60,846 nucleotides of DNA from Actinomycetes bacterium (GTDB lineage: Bacteria > Actinomycetota > CADDZG01 > JAHWKV01): the NCBI GenBank assembly GCA_029263075.1, contig JAJCYE010000034.1:1-60846 (forward strand), given 5' to 3'. Made by a program: the position numbers and the translations under genes. Under the pieces are notes generated by a model. It had not been told where the DNA came from and ran no database searches. It saw only the letters and a list, made by a program, of their open reading frames with translations. How positions within the stretch are numbered: the first letter of the stretch is position 1; each line of letters begins with the position of its first letter. Positions 7,409 through 16,523 of this stretch are shown here, piece after piece.

Positions 7409-7894
7409 AGCCTCGTTCGGCTTGCTGAAGATGTTGACGCCCTGCGTCCACAGGGGCGCCTGGTCGTTGTCGAACCAACGGTCGGCGGTCTCGGTCAGGC
7501 ACTCCCGATGTCCCCACCTACGCTCAGCCCTCCCCTGGGTGGTGGAGAGGACAAACCCCTCGCCCTCCACCGGCTTGGCGCTGCAGATGTCACAACCGCC
7601 GGCGTTGGCCTTGACCTCTTCGAGAATCTGCTTGGCCAGAGAGGTGTCTCCGGACTCAACCGCCGCAACGATCTCCGCTTCGCGACCTTGAATCTTGACC
7701 TCGCGCCAGTCTCGCGAGTCGACATGTACGGCTTCTTCCCGGGTGGCGGCACCCCGCGCCGCGGCCTCCCGGAGTTCTTTGGTCATTTCAGGGGCTTGGG
7801 GCGACAGGCGGTCCGGCGCCGATCTCTGCTTGGCCCGCCGGGCCATCTCCGCGCCGCCGGGGCCCTTGCGCTTCTTTCGGTTCTGTTTTCCCAC
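7376..7894 (-). CDS. hypothetical protein with basic N-terminus and CxxC
   Basis: A 172-residue soluble protein. The first 30 residues are strongly basic (GKQNRKKRKG), followed by a helical charged region, then GGCDICSAKP (a CxxC), and later HREC. The Cys/His set could bind zinc. It starts at GTG 7892-7894 with no clear Shine-Dalgarno; a TAGTCT hexamer ending six bases upstream would allow leaderless transcription. Its 3' end overlaps the convergent membrane-protein gene by 33 bases. No function assigned. Confidence 0.6.
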   Translation of the reverse strand: MGKQNRKKRKGPGGAEMARRAKQRSAPDRLSPQAPEMTKELREAAARGAATREEAVHVDSRDWREVKIQGREAEIVAAVESGDTSLAKQILEEVKANAGGCDICSAKPVEGEGFVLSTTQGRAERRWGHRECLTETADRWFDNDQAPLWTQGVNIFSKPNEASIKHAPLRDA

Positions 7895-7929
7895 GGCCCC
7901 AGACTAGTGCCTCGCGGGCACCCGGCCGC

Positions 7930-8196
7930 TCAAGCGGTCCATCCGAAGATCATCGAACCCCCCTGAATCACCAAAAACCACACCAGCGCCGACACCAGGG
8001 GAACCACCAGAACGCTGGGGCGGTGCCGGATCGTGTACCCCCAAAAGGTTAGACCGACCCAGATGACCAGGAGCAGGACCACCGCCCACAACGGCGCAAG
8101 CAGACCCGAGGCAAAGAAGAAAAACCCTGCAACCAGTTGCAGGGCGATAGCCACGACCAAGATCACCCATTGGCCGGCGGAGACTTTAGCTTTCAC
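7930..8196 (-). CDS. small membrane protein, three transmembrane helices
   Basis: An 88-residue, strongly hydrophobic protein with three predicted helices (about 9-29, 34-52, 60-82) and a basic loop RHRPS between the second and third. It starts at GTG 8194-8196 with GAGGTAG upstream. It is the same strand as the neighbouring hypothetical gene and probably shares its transcript. Function unknown. Confidence 0.6.
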   Translation of the reverse strand: MKAKVSAGQWVILVVAIALQLVAGFFFFASGLLAPLWAVVLLLVIWVGLTFWGYTIRHRPSVLVVPLVSALVWFLVIQGGSMIFGWTA

Positions 8197-8317
8197 GTCG
8201 CTACCTCACCCCATGAACACGAACAGACCAATTGGGTGCCCTCTCCAGTCGACGCCCGCGAGGTCTGGGCGGCACCTCACAACCATATTCCCGCCGGGCC
8301 GGATTCGTGCGGATGAT

Positions 8318-10870
8318 TTAGCCCAGAACGGCCGCAAATCTTTCCGCCTCCCGATCCCTGAGCCTGACCATGTTCCGCATCCGCTCCAGATTCTGAGCAA
8401 GGGTCTTTTCCCCTTGAGGAACCGGGTTTGCAGCGAAGAATTCTTCTACTTCGGCGGCCCAGACGGAGTCGGCTATCGCGGTGATCCCGCCTGTCATCCT
8501 TACGATGCTCCCGGCAGGCAGTCGCTGCAGCAACAGGTCCCAGTTCGCCACCATAAAATCCCACGCATGCCGTCCGGTCTCCCGCCTGCCCAGGGCCCGG
8601 CCCAGGGTAAACGGCGCATCCTGGGTGCGCACCTCGGTGACGATGAGGTCCAACAGCCGGGCGATCAGGTCCGGGTCCTTGAACCGGGCCATTGAGTGCA
8701 GATAGCGAACCGACAGTTGGGGACTGACGGAAGAGTTGTGCCGCTGCCAGAACAGCTCGAAATCCTCGGCACCGCCGGTATCGGCGATGACCCCGATTGC
8801 GGCAGCCGCCAGAGCCGGGTCGACCGAAGCCGGTTCCGCCAGGAACCGGGTGTGTATGGCCCGGGACCTTTCGATTGCCTCATCATCGGCACCCAGCGAG
8901 CCGAGAGTTTCCAAGAGCACCCCCCGCAGTTGAGAGGTTCGTTCATCCTCACCCGCTGAAGGCTCCCAACCGAGACGGGCCAAAGCGGGTCCGACCAAGT
9001 CCCGGACCTGCTTGCGGAAGGCCTGGCGGGCGGAACCCTCGACCAACCGGTCCAGGCTGCCGAGCGCTCCGGCTATCCGCTGCCAGACCGAAAGGTCACC
9101 TTCGCCGGCAAAGCGGCGGAGAAGTTCCAGATACTCGGCGGCGGTCGTCCTCCCGGCCACCAACGCGGCGTAGTGGTCGTCGACAACGCCGTAGCGTTCA
9201 CCGGCCGTAAGGGAGTCGAGACCGGCGCCCATAAGGCCGTCGAGGAGTTCTGCCGAATAGTGGACCCGGTAAAAACCTGTGGCGCCGGCGTTGACCACCA
9301 ACCAGTCGGGGCGGAACATCAGGTCGAACTCGTTTTCTGCCGAGTCCAGCATCAACTTGGCGCTGCCCTTGAACTCACCCTGCCCGTAGCGGATCAGGAC
9401 CGGCACCACCCACCTCTGACCCGGGTCGGGTCCGTCCTGGTAGGTGAACCGCCTCTGGCGAAGCCGCAACTTCGGCTGCCACTCGTCGCCGCCGATGTCG
9501 GCCGAGATGAGCGGGAACCCGCCGCGGAAAATCCAGCCGTCCATGGTGCGCCGGACCGGAGCGGCCGTGGAGTCCTCCAGGGCATCCCAAAGGTCGGTGG
9601 TGTCGGTGTTGCCGTAGGCGTTGATCTTCAAGTAGTCGCGCACCCCGTCCCGGAACAGGTCCTCGCCGAGGTACTGCTCGAGCATCCGGAGCACGGCGGC
9701 GCCCTTTTCGTAGGTCAAGATGTCGAACATGCCGTCGGCGTCTTTGGGCGACACCACCTCGAACTCGATGGGGCGGGTGCTTTCAAGCGAATCCACCTCG
9801 AACGCCGCGGTCCGGGAGATGCCGAAGTCGGTCCATCGGTCCCACTGGGGGCGGAACGCGTCGGTGCATTTCATCTCCATAAAGGTGGCGAAGGCCTCGT
9901 TCAGCCACAGCCCGTTCCACCAGCGCATGGTGACCAGGTCCCCGAACCACATGTGAGCTATCTCGTGATGGACTACGTCGGCAACCCTCTGCAACTCCTG
10001 CTGGGTGGCCGCCTCGGGGTCGACCAGCAGGGCCGTCTCCCGGAAGGTGATACACCCCAGGTTCTCCATCGCCCCGGCGGCGAAGTCCGGGATCGCCACC
10101 AGATCCAGCTTGTCCGCCGGATAGCCGATGTCGTAATAGCCGGCAAAGTAGTTGAGGGCGAACTTTCCGGACTCGAGGGCAAAATCGGTGAGTCCGTCCC
10201 GGCCCGGCGGGTACGCCACCCGGAGTGGAGTACCTCCGGCGTCGGCGGGTTCGGTGATCCCCAAAGGACCCACTACAAAGGCCACCAGGTAGGTGGACAT
10301 CTTCATGGTTTCGGCAAAGACCACCCGGCGGCGCCCGTCACCGGTGGGCTCGTCGGAGACCTGAGCGCTGTTGCTCAGGGCCAGCACTCCCTCGGGCACC
10401 ACCAGGGTCACGGCAAACGTCGCCTTGAGGTCCGGCTCGTCCCAGCAGGGAAAGGCCAGCCGGGCGTCCGTCGACTCGAACTGGGTGGTCGCCAGAACCC
10501 GTTCCGAACCGGAAGCATCCTTGAAGCTGGACCGGTAAAATCCTTCAAGCTTGTCGTTCAGTACCCCGCGGAACCGGCTCCTGAGCGTCCACGGACCGGG
10601 CTGGGCAACGGCGCTCAGCTTGAGCAGGCAGCGTTCGGTTTCGGTTTCGAAAGTGGCCGACGCTTCGATGCGGGTGCCGTCCTGCTCCAGCCAGACCTCA
10701 TCGATCTCAAGTTCTTTGGCGTTGAGGACTATCTCGCCGACCGGCTCTTTGACCTCAACCGAAACCGCAACCTCGCCGGCAAAACGTGCCGCGGAGAGAT
10801 CGGGCTCTAGGGTCAGCTCATACCTGGACGGGAGGACGGTGCGGGGAAGGCGGTAGCGGTCGATTTCCAT
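8318..10870 (-). CDS. pepN: aminopeptidase N, M1 family
   Basis: An 850-residue zinc metallo-aminopeptidase, the usual length for bacterial/actinobacterial PepN. It removes N-terminal residues from peptides in the cytoplasm. The substrate-anchoring GAMEN motif is at 266-270, and the zinc site is HEIAH at 302-306 with the third ligand Glu325 (LNEAF). The N-terminal beta domain (1-190) and C-terminal helical ERAP1-like domain (about 530-850) are both present, so the enzyme looks intact. No signal peptide. The gene follows a YceI relic and faces intergenic DNA of about 120 bases downstream that holds nothing obvious. Confidence 0.95.
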   Translation of the reverse strand: MEIDRYRLPRTVLPSRYELTLEPDLSAARFAGEVAVSVEVKEPVGEIVLNAKELEIDEVWLEQDGTRIEASATFETETERCLLKLSAVAQPGPWTLRSRFRGVLNDKLEGFYRSSFKDASGSERVLATTQFESTDARLAFPCWDEPDLKATFAVTLVVPEGVLALSNSAQVSDEPTGDGRRRVVFAETMKMSTYLVAFVVGPLGITEPADAGGTPLRVAYPPGRDGLTDFALESGKFALNYFAGYYDIGYPADKLDLVAIPDFAAGAMENLGCITFRETALLVDPEAATQQELQRVADVVHHEIAHMWFGDLVTMRWWNGLWLNEAFATFMEMKCTDAFRPQWDRWTDFGISRTAAFEVDSLESTRPIEFEVVSPKDADGMFDILTYEKGAAVLRMLEQYLGEDLFRDGVRDYLKINAYGNTDTTDLWDALEDSTAAPVRRTMDGWIFRGGFPLISADIGGDEWQPKLRLRQRRFTYQDGPDPGQRWVVPVLIRYGQGEFKGSAKLMLDSAENEFDLMFRPDWLVVNAGATGFYRVHYSAELLDGLMGAGLDSLTAGERYGVVDDHYAALVAGRTTAAEYLELLRRFAGEGDLSVWQRIAGALGSLDRLVEGSARQAFRKQVRDLVGPALARLGWEPSAGEDERTSQLRGVLLETLGSLGADDEAIERSRAIHTRFLAEPASVDPALAAAAIGVIADTGGAEDFELFWQRHNSSVSPQLSVRYLHSMARFKDPDLIARLLDLIVTEVRTQDAPFTLGRALGRRETGRHAWDFMVANWDLLLQRLPAGSIVRMTGGITAIADSVWAAEVEEFFAANPVPQGEKTLAQNLERMRNMVRLRDREAERFAAVLG

Positions 10871-10919
10871 GCCCCGAGACTATCTCTCCCGGGGCAGTTT
10901 GGCAGCCGTGGGCCCCGCC

Positions 10920-11090
10920 TCAGGCGGCGGCTGCCCGGGCCTGGAACGCCACCTTTAAGTTGCCGTACTGATCCGTAGACGTACCCAGAAACTCCAGATC
11001 CAGCGTCACCGGGCGGGTCACTCCGAGAAGCGTGAGGTCTCCGGTCAGCTTGCCGAAGGCTAGGGCGGGTTGGGCTCCCGCGAACAATCG
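10920..11090 (-). pseudogene. YceI-family protein, C-terminal relic
   Basis: A minus-strand frame with stop TGA at 10920-10922 encodes about 55 residues ending in AFQARAAA. It contains FGKLTGDLTLLGVTRPVTLDLEF, the characteristic C-terminal beta-strand block of YceI lipocalin-like proteins. YceI proteins are normally about 170-200 residues; the first two thirds are gone. An in-frame stop lies just upstream inside the terminator hairpin at 11098-11130, so no longer product is possible. The relic probably marks an old deletion. Confidence 0.75.
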
Positions 11091-11097
11091 GCGCACC

Positions 11098-11130
11098 AAA
11101 AGAGCCGGTTACCCGAAGGAAACCGGCTCT
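11098..11130 (-). terminator. Rho-independent terminator of the delta-60 lipoprotein gene
   Basis: Perfect 10-base arms AGAGCCGGTT (11101-11110) and AACCGGCTCT (11121-11130) with a 10-base loop. On the minus strand the stem is followed by a short T run (TTTT). It lies about 55 bases after the lipoprotein stop. Confidence 0.75.
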
Positions 11131-11184
11131 CTTGCCAAGCCACATCGAGGGGCGTCTGCAATCCAGACCAACCCGGCTGCGGAC

Positions 11185-12582
11185 CTACAGGTTGATGCGG
11201 GCCACCACGCCTTCCTCGTTGCCCCCGGATGCTGCATCGGGACCCATCCACCCCGCCACGGTCGCCCGGGACCCGTCCTCATCGAGCGCAATGGAGAAGA
11301 ATGAGTCGGTCTGGCCTCCCAGGTCGATCCGCAGAATGCCACCCCGGCCGAAGGTCTCGTCCAGGTCACCGTCCTCCGTGAGGAGCACCAGCATGCCGTT
11401 CATGTCCGACTCGGTTGGCTTGCCGCTGCCGGCGATGAGAATCCCCCCGTCCTCCAGCACCACCAGGTCGCGGCCCCGGTCGTCCTGCCCCGCAATATCG
11501 ATGCGGACCAACCCGTCCTCGCCAAACTCCCTGTCCCACTCACCGTCGGACGTGAACCTGGCTGCAATGAGGTCCACCTTCTCCCCTTCGGCCGCCCGTC
11601 CGTACCCGGTGATGATGAAGTCTTCTCCCTGGAGGCCGACCTCGTAGGCTTCGGCGACGGCAGGCAACATTTCGGCCGTGGCAACACCGCCGGTGCCGAA
11701 GTCGTCCACCAGTTCGCCCCGGTCGTCGAGCTTGAACAGGACCGGCGAGATCGGTCCATCACCCACTCCCGAGTAGCCGCTCACCACTACTGCGCCGTCC
11801 TCCAACTCAACCGCCTGGCGCGGAGACTCGTTGCCGTCCTTGAGATCCATCACGAACAGCCCATCGGTGCCGAATGAAGTATCCCTATCGCCGTCGGCGG
11901 TCAGCCTGAGAACAGCAAAATCCCTGTCGGTTTCGTCTGGGCCGTCGTGAAGCTTCGCCCCGACCAGCACCAGCTTGTCGTCCCCCAAAACGGTCATGCC
12001 GAACATGGTGTCGCCCACGAAGTTGTCCCCCACCGCCCGGCCGTCGCCCAGGTTGAAGCGGGCGATCCCGCCTTCGCCGAAGGTGGCGTCCAGCGTGCCG
12101 TCCGGCTTGATCCGGACCGCCGCAATGTCGGTGTCCCGGCCGGCTTCCCCGGCGGCACCCGGGTCGTGTTCGATGGGTCCGGCCAGGACCACCGAGCCGT
12201 CCGACTGCACGCCGACCGCGCTCGCGCGCTCCCCGGTCCCGCCGCCGGCGGCAACGTTGACGCTGGTAAATCCGGTCCCCGCAAATCCCGTATCCAGATC
12301 TCCGCTCTCGTCGAACCGCGCTACAGCCATGGACTGGTCCCCGGCCGCCGTGACAAACCCGGCGGCGTAACTGCCGCCTTCAGTAGCCACAACCGAGACG
12401 AAGCGGTCCGCCTCCGCCGACATCGACACCCGGGTGAATCCCCCGAGTCCGAACGACGGATCCAGTGCCCTGACCGGCACGGCGGACGCCTTGTCATCGG
12501 TGCTCGCAGTCTGCGCACACCCGCCGGTAACTCCCAAAGCCAGGACCGTCAACAGTCCCAAACCACGCCTGCTCCCAATCAT
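11185..12582 (-). CDS. delta-60 repeat lipoprotein
   Basis: A 465-residue exported protein. A signal peptide (RRGLGLLTVLALGVTGGC) ends in a lipobox-like GGC, so it is probably lipid-anchored at Cys22. The mature part consists of seven repeats of the delta-60 type, each with a LDxxFGxxG core (for example LDPSFGLGG, LDATFGEGG, RDTSFGTDG, WDREFGEDG, LDETFGRGG) followed by beta strands, likely forming a propeller. Such proteins are extracellular and of unknown function. A terminator follows. Its promoter shares the AT-richer spacer at 12583-12734 with the divergent kinase gene. Confidence 0.85.
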   Translation of the reverse strand: MIGSRRGLGLLTVLALGVTGGCAQTASTDDKASAVPVRALDPSFGLGGFTRVSMSAEADRFVSVVATEGGSYAAGFVTAAGDQSMAVARFDESGDLDTGFAGTGFTSVNVAAGGGTGERASAVGVQSDGSVVLAGPIEHDPGAAGEAGRDTDIAAVRIKPDGTLDATFGEGGIARFNLGDGRAVGDNFVGDTMFGMTVLGDDKLVLVGAKLHDGPDETDRDFAVLRLTADGDRDTSFGTDGLFVMDLKDGNESPRQAVELEDGAVVVSGYSGVGDGPISPVLFKLDDRGELVDDFGTGGVATAEMLPAVAEAYEVGLQGEDFIITGYGRAAEGEKVDLIAARFTSDGEWDREFGEDGLVRIDIAGQDDRGRDLVVLEDGGILIAGSGKPTESDMNGMLVLLTEDGDLDETFGRGGILRIDLGGQTDSFFSIALDEDGSRATVAGWMGPDAASGGNEEGVVARINL

Positions 12583-12647
12583 CTACAAATCCCTCCGCCA
12601 AAGTATTAGGTGAGACACATCTTCTGTTGTAGCCTCCCTGCCCTCAG

Positions 12648-12667
12648 ATATTAGGCAGCCCTAATAT
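12648..12667. promoter_or_regulatory. perfect 20-base dyad in divergent spacer
   Basis: ATATTAGG-CAGC-CCTAATAT: 8-base arms with a 4-base gap, lying between the divergent delta-60 lipoprotein and PfkB genes. The spacer is markedly AT-richer than its surroundings and also holds the outer pair TGAGAC (12611-12616) / GTCTCA. It is likely an operator; the cognate regulator is not adjacent. Confidence 0.5.
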
Positions 12668-12734
12668 AGAAGGTAAGTCTCAACATAACAAGGCGACCCC
12701 CGCCGGGGGAGCCCGGAGTTGTTAGCCTTGCCGG

Positions 12735-13565
12735 ATGCGAGTTGCGGTTGTCGGACACATCGAGTGGATCGACTTCATCCGGGTAGCCCGCATGCCTCGC
12801 CCCGGGGAGATAGTTCATGCGGAACAAGCGTGGGCCGATGTGGGAGGCGGTGGCGCCGTCTCCGCGGTCCAACTGGCCAGACTGGCGGGCTCGGCCGACT
12901 TCTACACCACCATCGGGGACGACGAACTCGGCCGGCGCGCCCGGCATCAACTCGTCGAGATGGGCCTTTCGGTCCACAGCGCCGTAAAAAACAACGCCCA
13001 ACGGCGAGCCATTACCTACATCGACGACTCGGGCGACCGGTCCATCACGGTCCTGGGGATCAGGTCTTCGCCGTCCTCGTCCGATCCCCTCCCCTGGGCG
13101 GAACTTGAGAGAACAGATGCGGTCTACCTGACTGCAGGTGACCCCGAGGCGATTCGGCTGGCCCGCAAGGCCCGGGTCCTGGTGGCGACCTCCCGGATCC
13201 TGCCTCTGCTCCAAGACGCCGGGGTGGAACTGGACGCCGTGGTGGGAAGCAAGCTGGACCCGGCCGAGCAGTACAGGGAAGGGGACCTGATCCGCACCCC
13301 CGGTCTGGTCGTGCGCACCGCAGGCGCCGCAGGGGGGACCTATCAGGCTGCCGGCGGGTCCGAGACGCCATACCCGGCCACCCGGCTGCCCGGACCGGTT
13401 GTCGATACCTACGGCTGCGGGGACAGTTTTGCCGCCGGGCTGACCTTCGGGCTGGGCCTGGGTCTACCCCACGAAGAGGCTTTAACTCTTGCCGCCAGGT
13501 GCGGAGCTGCCGCGGCGACCGGCCGGGGACCCTACCAAACTCAGCTCACCGCTTCGGATCTTTGA
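12735..13565 (+). CDS. PfkB-family carbohydrate/nucleoside kinase
   Basis: A 276-residue ribokinase-like enzyme. Signature 1 is visible at WADVGGGGAVSAVQLARLAG (33-52). Signature 2 is at PVVDTYGCGDSFAAG (221-235), with the anion hole GCGD and catalytic Asp230. The second residue of the usual GAGD is Cys here, a tolerated variant. It phosphorylates a hydroxymethyl group using ATP; the sugar or nucleoside cannot be read. ATG 12735 is a good start. It ends close to the convergent O-mannosyltransferase gene. Confidence 0.85.
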   Translation: MRVAVVGHIEWIDFIRVARMPRPGEIVHAEQAWADVGGGGAVSAVQLARLAGSADFYTTIGDDELGRRARHQLVEMGLSVHSAVKNNAQRRAITYIDDSGDRSITVLGIRSSPSSSDPLPWAELERTDAVYLTAGDPEAIRLARKARVLVATSRILPLLQDAGVELDAVVGSKLDPAEQYREGDLIRTPGLVVRTAGAAGGTYQAAGGSETPYPATRLPGPVVDTYGCGDSFAAGLTFGLGLGLPHEEALTLAARCGAAAATGRGPYQTQLTASDL

Positions 13566-13611
13566 ACCGGAGAGCGACCCAACCATGGGCCGGCCGCCTA
13601 CGGGCGAATGC

Positions 13612-15270
13612 CTAGATCCAGCCGCATTTGAGGCCCCCGCAATCGAACATCGGCATCCACATCAGGCGGCGCCAAAGTTCGTAATCGATGCTGATCGCCG
13701 AGAGGATCGGGAAAAAGATCACCGTCATCACCAGCACTCCGACCACCAGATAGCCCAAGACCAGCCTCCTCGGAACCTTGCCCCTCCGGCGGATCCGGTT
13801 CAGGCCCGCAGCCAGTCCGATCAACAGGAAGGGGACGGCGGGCGTCATGTAAAAAAAGAACAGGGGCCTGCTGACCGCCAACCAGGGCAGGTACTGGGCG
13901 GCGAACGCCGCCAAGACGAACGACTCGGGGCGCCAACTGCGGAGGCTACGGACCGCCAGCCAGATCAGAGCGACGATCGCCGCGTACCAGACGGCCGGGT
14001 TGGCCATTCCTATGATCTCGACGGAGTTGCCGTACGCCCCATCGTAGTAGTACGACACCGGCCGCAGGATGAACAGCCAGGTCCACGCCTTCGACTGGTA
14101 CGGGTGGGTGGCCGTGAGATGCAGGTGATAGTCGGCCACCCGGTCGTGGAGGTCGGCGAAGTTGAGGGCCAGCCCGGGAACACCGTTCAGGCACTCGCCC
14201 TCCACCAGCCCGTAAAAGCCGGCGCTGAAGTAGCGCTCGGCGGACTGCGCAGGAACCGTGTAGGCGCACGGCCGGGAGTTTTCGCGCACGAACCACTCGG
14301 TGTAGGAGAAGAGATACACGACGAGGGGGACCAGACCAAAGACGAGCGCCGTAACAAGAGCGTCCTTTGCCAGCGCCGAGCGTCGGGGCCCGGTATCCGG
14401 GGCTTGCGGCCGGGAGCCCTCCTCGCCCGGGGCGGACTCCTCGCCCAGCTCGCCCGGGGCGGACTCCTCGCCCAGTGCGGACTCCTCCGCCGGCGAGACT
14501 CGCGTTTGCCTGCGGCGGATCCGCCAGAGGCCTACCGTCCAGCCGAAGCCGAGGAGGGCGGCGGCGGCAAGGGCGTAGACCGCAGACCACTTGACCGATA
14601 GCGCAAGGCCAAAGGCCACGCCGGCCGCCAGGCGGTTAACCAAACTACGGACCGGAGGCGGGCCGGGTTCACCGGAGTCAAGGTGCGCCCTGACGGCCAC
14701 CACCTTCTCCCGATCGATAGCAAGGAACAAGAACCCGAGGGCGATAAAAAAGGCCAGGAAGATGTCCAGCATGGCAATCCGGCTCTGGACGAACAGCAAG
14801 AAGTCCGTAGCAACCAGAAAACCGGCGGTCATTGAGATCCACCGGTTCTTGAACAGCCGCTGCGCCAGCAGGTAGGTCACAAGAACCAGCCCGACTCCAC
14901 ACACCACTGCGCTTATCCGCCAACCCATTGAGTTGTTGCCGAAAACCTTGATCCCGGCGGCGATCAGCCACTTGCCCAAAGGTGGGTGGACATAACTTTG
15001 TTCGGTGGTGCCGGTCAGCCCGCAGGTGTCCGGGAGATTGCCCAGGTAAAGGCAGGCGTCCTTGGCGTAGTAGGTCTCGTCGAAGACCAACTCCTCAGGC
15101 TCAGCCAGGCGCACGTATCGGATGATCGCGGCGAAAGCGAGGAGGATCACCACGGCCCAACGCGCCTCCCACCAGTGGTGGCGGCCACGTTTGTTGTTAC
15201 CTTTGGTCCCCTCCAACAAGCCCGGCCCCGACTTCAGTGGGTCCGATTCCTTGGTGGGGGGCGACGTCAT
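13612..15270 (-). CDS. pmt: protein O-mannosyltransferase (GT39)
   Basis: A 552-residue polytopic membrane enzyme that transfers mannose from polyprenyl-phosphate-mannose to Ser/Thr of exported proteins. The essential acidic pair is in FDETYYAKD in the first extracytoplasmic loop, followed by HPPLGKW, and then about ten transmembrane helices. A charged Glu/Pro/Ala-rich cytoplasmic loop near the middle (EESALGEESAPGE) is low complexity. ATG 15268-15270 is preferred over one nine codons upstream because of nearby AGGAT. In mycobacteria Pmt is adjacent to rsmI, as here, so the context supports the call. Confidence 0.9.
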   Translation of the reverse strand: MTSPPTKESDPLKSGPGLLEGTKGNNKRGRHHWWEARWAVVILLAFAAIIRYVRLAEPEELVFDETYYAKDACLYLGNLPDTCGLTGTTEQSYVHPPLGKWLIAAGIKVFGNNSMGWRISAVVCGVGLVLVTYLLAQRLFKNRWISMTAGFLVATDFLLFVQSRIAMLDIFLAFFIALGFLFLAIDREKVVAVRAHLDSGEPGPPPVRSLVNRLAAGVAFGLALSVKWSAVYALAAAALLGFGWTVGLWRIRRRQTRVSPAEESALGEESAPGELGEESAPGEEGSRPQAPDTGPRRSALAKDALVTALVFGLVPLVVYLFSYTEWFVRENSRPCAYTVPAQSAERYFSAGFYGLVEGECLNGVPGLALNFADLHDRVADYHLHLTATHPYQSKAWTWLFILRPVSYYYDGAYGNSVEIIGMANPAVWYAAIVALIWLAVRSLRSWRPESFVLAAFAAQYLPWLAVSRPLFFFYMTPAVPFLLIGLAAGLNRIRRRGKVPRRLVLGYLVVGVLVMTVIFFPILSAISIDYELWRRLMWMPMFDCGGLKCGWI

Positions 15271-15315
15271 CGAATCGATCCTGATTCTCCTGCCCAAACG
15301 GAATTGGGTCAGTAT

Positions 15316-15684
15316 ATGGACGCCCGCACCATGCTCAAGGAGAAGCCTGTGTTCCTAGTCGATCCGGACAACCCGAGCGCCGTTGTTGAGGTGTGGGAGC
15401 CGCTGGGACTCTTCGGGCGAGCCAGGGGCCTTTTGGGCACTACAAGCGTCGGCCGCGGACGGGGATTTCTCCTTAGGGCCAAACAGGTGCACACAATAGG
15501 AATGGTGTACCCCATCGATGTCATCCACATCTCTCGCAAAGGAGTAGTGGTGAGAGTACAGACCATGCAGCCGGGCCGGATAGGCCACTTCACAGTCAGG
15601 GCCCGATGGACATTGGAGATGGACATCGGGGAGGCGGAGCGGCTGGGGATCAAAGTCGGGGGAAGGCTGGTCCGGCAACCATGA
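15316..15684 (+). CDS. DUF192 family protein
   Basis: A 122-residue protein of the DUF192 family. Recognisable elements are the early GRARGLLGTTSVGRGRGFLL and the central HTIGMVYPIDVIHISRKGVVV. Unlike many members it has no signal peptide. The function is unknown. ATG 15316 is used because the longer frame has no ribosome site and overlaps pmt. Its stop overlaps the rsmI start as ATGA (15681-15684), so the two genes are coupled. Confidence 0.8.
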   Translation: MDARTMLKEKPVFLVDPDNPSAVVEVWEPLGLFGRARGLLGTTSVGRGRGFLLRAKQVHTIGMVYPIDVIHISRKGVVVRVQTMQPGRIGHFTVRARWTLEMDIGEAERLGIKVGGRLVRQP

Positions 15685-16499
15685 CCGGGCGCCTCTATGT
15701 GTGCGCCACTCCAATCGGCAACCTGGAGGACACCTCGCTGCGGCTGATCCGTATCCTTGCCGAGGTCGATCTAATTGCCGCCGAAGACACCCGGCGAACC
15801 CGCAAACTCCTCACCCACCACGGCATCCACGCCCAACTGACCTCGTACCACCAGGCCAACGAACACAAGCAGACGGACTGGCTGGTCAATAAGCTCCAGC
15901 AGGGCGCCCGGGTTGCACTGGTAAGCGACGGCGGCATGCCCGCAATCTCCGATCCCGGATACATGCTGGTCCGGGCTTGCATCAAGGCCGACCTTCCCAT
16001 CGAGGTGGTTCCGGGCCCATCGGCGGTTCCGACCGCACTGGTCCTATCGGGGCTACCGACCGCCCGGTTTGTCTTCGAAGGCTTCTTGCCCAAACCCCAG
16101 GGGGAGAAGCGCACCCGGCTCGAACAACTGGCGGCGGACGAGAGGACACTTGTCTTCTTCGAGGCCCCTAGCCGGGTGCGCCCTACCCTCAAGGCGATGC
16201 TTCAGGCTTTTGGAGACCGGCAAATAGCGGTTGCCCGCGAACTCACAAAAGTCCATGAAGAGGTGTTGCGAGGAACGATAAATGAGGTGCTTCTCCTACT
16301 GGAGGAGAACCTACGCGGGGAGGTGGTACTGGTCATTGAAGGCGCAGACACACTTCCCGCGAGCATTTCTGATGCGGTGGCCTTGGCTCAACAACTCGTT
16401 GACGGGGGAATGACCAAATCGAAGGCGGCTGCCCAGGCGGCTTCTTCGCTGGGGACTCCGAGACGGTCCGTCTACGAGGGGCTGATCGGACGCATCTGA
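15681..16499 (+). CDS. rsmI: 16S rRNA (cytidine1402-2'-O)-methyltransferase
   Basis: A 272-residue tetrapyrrole-methylase-fold enzyme that 2'-O-methylates C1402 in the ribosomal P-site. Diagnostic segments are YVCATPIGNLEDTSLRLIRIL, AEDTRRTRKLL, VSDGGMPAISDPGY and FEAPSRVRPTLKAM. Length is normal for the family. Translationally coupled to the DUF192 gene upstream. The gene order rsmI, abrB (reversed), metG, tatD matches the Bacillus subtilis chromosome as recalled from memory. Confidence 0.95.
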   Translation: MTGRLYVCATPIGNLEDTSLRLIRILAEVDLIAAEDTRRTRKLLTHHGIHAQLTSYHQANEHKQTDWLVNKLQQGARVALVSDGGMPAISDPGYMLVRACIKADLPIEVVPGPSAVPTALVLSGLPTARFVFEGFLPKPQGEKRTRLEQLAADERTLVFFEAPSRVRPTLKAMLQAFGDRQIAVARELTKVHEEVLRGTINEVLLLLEENLRGEVVLVIEGADTLPASISDAVALAQQLVDGGMTKSKAAAQAASSLGTPRRSVYEGLIGRI

Positions 16500-16523
16500 G
16501 TGAACCTCGGGTTGAAACTCCCG

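Noticed and set aside
9173-10810. 545-residue plus-strand open frame
   Set aside because: Lies antisense to pepN over its whole length; the minus frame has complete M1 motifs and the plus translation is low complexity.
12648-12667. IdeR/DtxR iron box
   Set aside because: The arms TTAGG/CCTAA match, but the gap is four bases instead of nine, and no iron gene is adjacent.
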